64,000 nt of DNA, from NCBI RefSeq assembly GCF_004801415.1, contig NZ_SSNX01000003.1, forward strand, positions 310,001 through 374,000, in the 5' to 3' direction. The notes beneath the pieces are model-generated. The model saw nothing but the letters and a program-made list of their open reading frames with translations. It was not told where the DNA came from and did not search any database. Made by a program: the position numbers and the translations under genes. Source of the stretch: Deinococcus sp. KSM4-11. Lineage in GTDB: Bacteria > Deinococcota > Deinococci > Deinococcales > Deinococcaceae. This document shows positions 63,460-64,000 of the stretch, piece by piece; positions within the stretch are counted from its first letter, which is position 1, and every line of letters begins with the position of its first letter.

Positions 63460-64000
63460 TCACGGGGTGGCGCCACCGCTGGAGACGAAACTCCACTGCC
63501 CGCTGACCGCCCCGGTTACCGGCGTGATCAGGTCCCGGCTCAGACCGATCTCCTCGAGTGCGCCCCCGGCACTGACGCTGGTCGTGATCTGTGCGCCCGC
63601 GTCCACCACGCCCTTGTCACCCCACGTGACATAGACCCCCTGCTGCGAGGAGATCCCGACGGGCGTGATCGGCACGGGCACCGTCAGGGTTTCCTGAATC
63701 CCGACGAACACCGTGTACTCGTCTGAGCCGAAGGAGTGGCTGAGCGTGCTGAAGGCCCCGATCCAGCCGGGGGTGGCGGCCGTGACGCTGACACTGTCGC
63801 AGTTGATGGTGACGCTGCCCACACCGACGGTCAGGCTGGTGCTCCAGCCGCCCAGCAGGTCCTTACAGATGCTGGATCGCGGCAGCTCCAGCGGCGTGGC
63901 GACCGGTTCCTTCGAGGGCTGGATGTCGCTGTCGCCCTTCACGCAGCTGTCCTGGAACTGCTTGATGTCCAGTGCCCAGGCGGATGCCTGGCTGACGTAG
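63460..64000 (-). CDS. Hypothetical protein, 5' end outside window
   Basis: The frame is open from the right edge to a stop at 63460, giving about 180 C-terminal residues. The visible part is rich in Thr, Ser, Val and Gly, with motifs such as LPRSSICKDLLGGWSTSLTVGVGSVTINCDSVSV and VYVTWGDKGVVDAG, suggesting a beta-rich extracellular or surface protein with two or three cysteines that could be disulfide-bonded. I recognise no family. It is read leftwards; the start and any signal peptide are beyond base 64000. Confidence 0.6.
   Translation of the reverse strand, partial: YVSQASAWALDIKQFQDSCVKGDSDIQPSKEPVATPLELPRSSICKDLLGGWSTSLTVGVGSVTINCDSVSVTAATPGWIGAFSTLSHSFGSDEYTVFVGIQETLTVPVPITPVGISSQQGVYVTWGDKGVVDAGAQITTSVSAGGALEEIGLSRDLITPVTGAVSGQWSFVSSGGATP

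Overview
The window looks like a chromosome segment of a Deinococcus-type bacterium. The DNA is very GC-rich, coding density is high, and the encoded families fit that genus. Many genes have a TAnnnT promoter -10 element ending only 6-7 bases before an ATG or GTG, with no Shine-Dalgarno; this is the leaderless-mRNA arrangement described for Deinococcus. Other genes, mostly inside operons, have ordinary GGAGG-type sites. No rRNA, tRNA, CRISPR array, phage or complete insertion sequence was recognised.

Layout. 1-16.3 kb is mostly single housekeeping or metabolic genes: an acyl-CoA synthetase cut by the left edge, a BenE-type permease facing a MocR regulator with repeated operator-like sites, a DUF808 membrane protein, apgM, a small hydrolase, a TerC protein, trmH, a DinB-like protein, a metallo-beta-lactamase-fold hydrolase, a TRIC/UPF0126 channel, manA and a DEAD-box helicase. 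16.8-22.2 kb has anmK and two cyclic-di-GMP enzymes. 22.3-26.7 kb is a MoxR/DUF58/VWA/VWA operon, followed by a decayed FAD-linked oxidase pseudogene (26.9-27.6 kb). 27.7-30.3 kb is a thiolase and fused 3-oxoacid CoA-transferase pair.

30.8-44.2 kb is a two-armed catabolic island. One arm carries a DUF885 protein, an IclR regulator and an M24-fold protein. The opposite arm carries a dipeptide-type binding protein, two permeases, a PanE-like reductase, a Gfo/Idh/MocA oxidoreductase, a second DUF885 protein, an RraA-like protein, an SDR and an M29 aminopeptidase. The shared 196-bp promoter region has two copies of an IclR-type operator and a canonical promoter. The set suggests uptake and hydrolysis of a modified peptide or pseudopeptide; several members have altered catalytic residues.

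44.2-50.2 kb holds the most striking signal. Four transcription units (two small-ORF/membrane-protein units, uppP, and PAP2 phosphatase-response regulator-histidine kinase) are preceded by the same promoter layout: TATACC-N5-TTTACC-N9-(-10)-ATG region, with 11-bp spacing between half-sites as expected for an OmpR/PhoB-type regulator. I infer an autoregulated two-component regulon for cell-envelope or lipid-carrier functions. A highly structured, unannotated intergenic element lies in the middle (47363-47476).

50.2-64 kb is accessory: a TetR/QorB-like reductase pair, an intact FAD-linked oxidase, two tandem paralogous exported proteins, a very large SARP-like regulator with two NTPase modules, and an unusual HAD-phosphatase/HerA-like ATPase fusion. 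A gene cut by the right edge closes the window.
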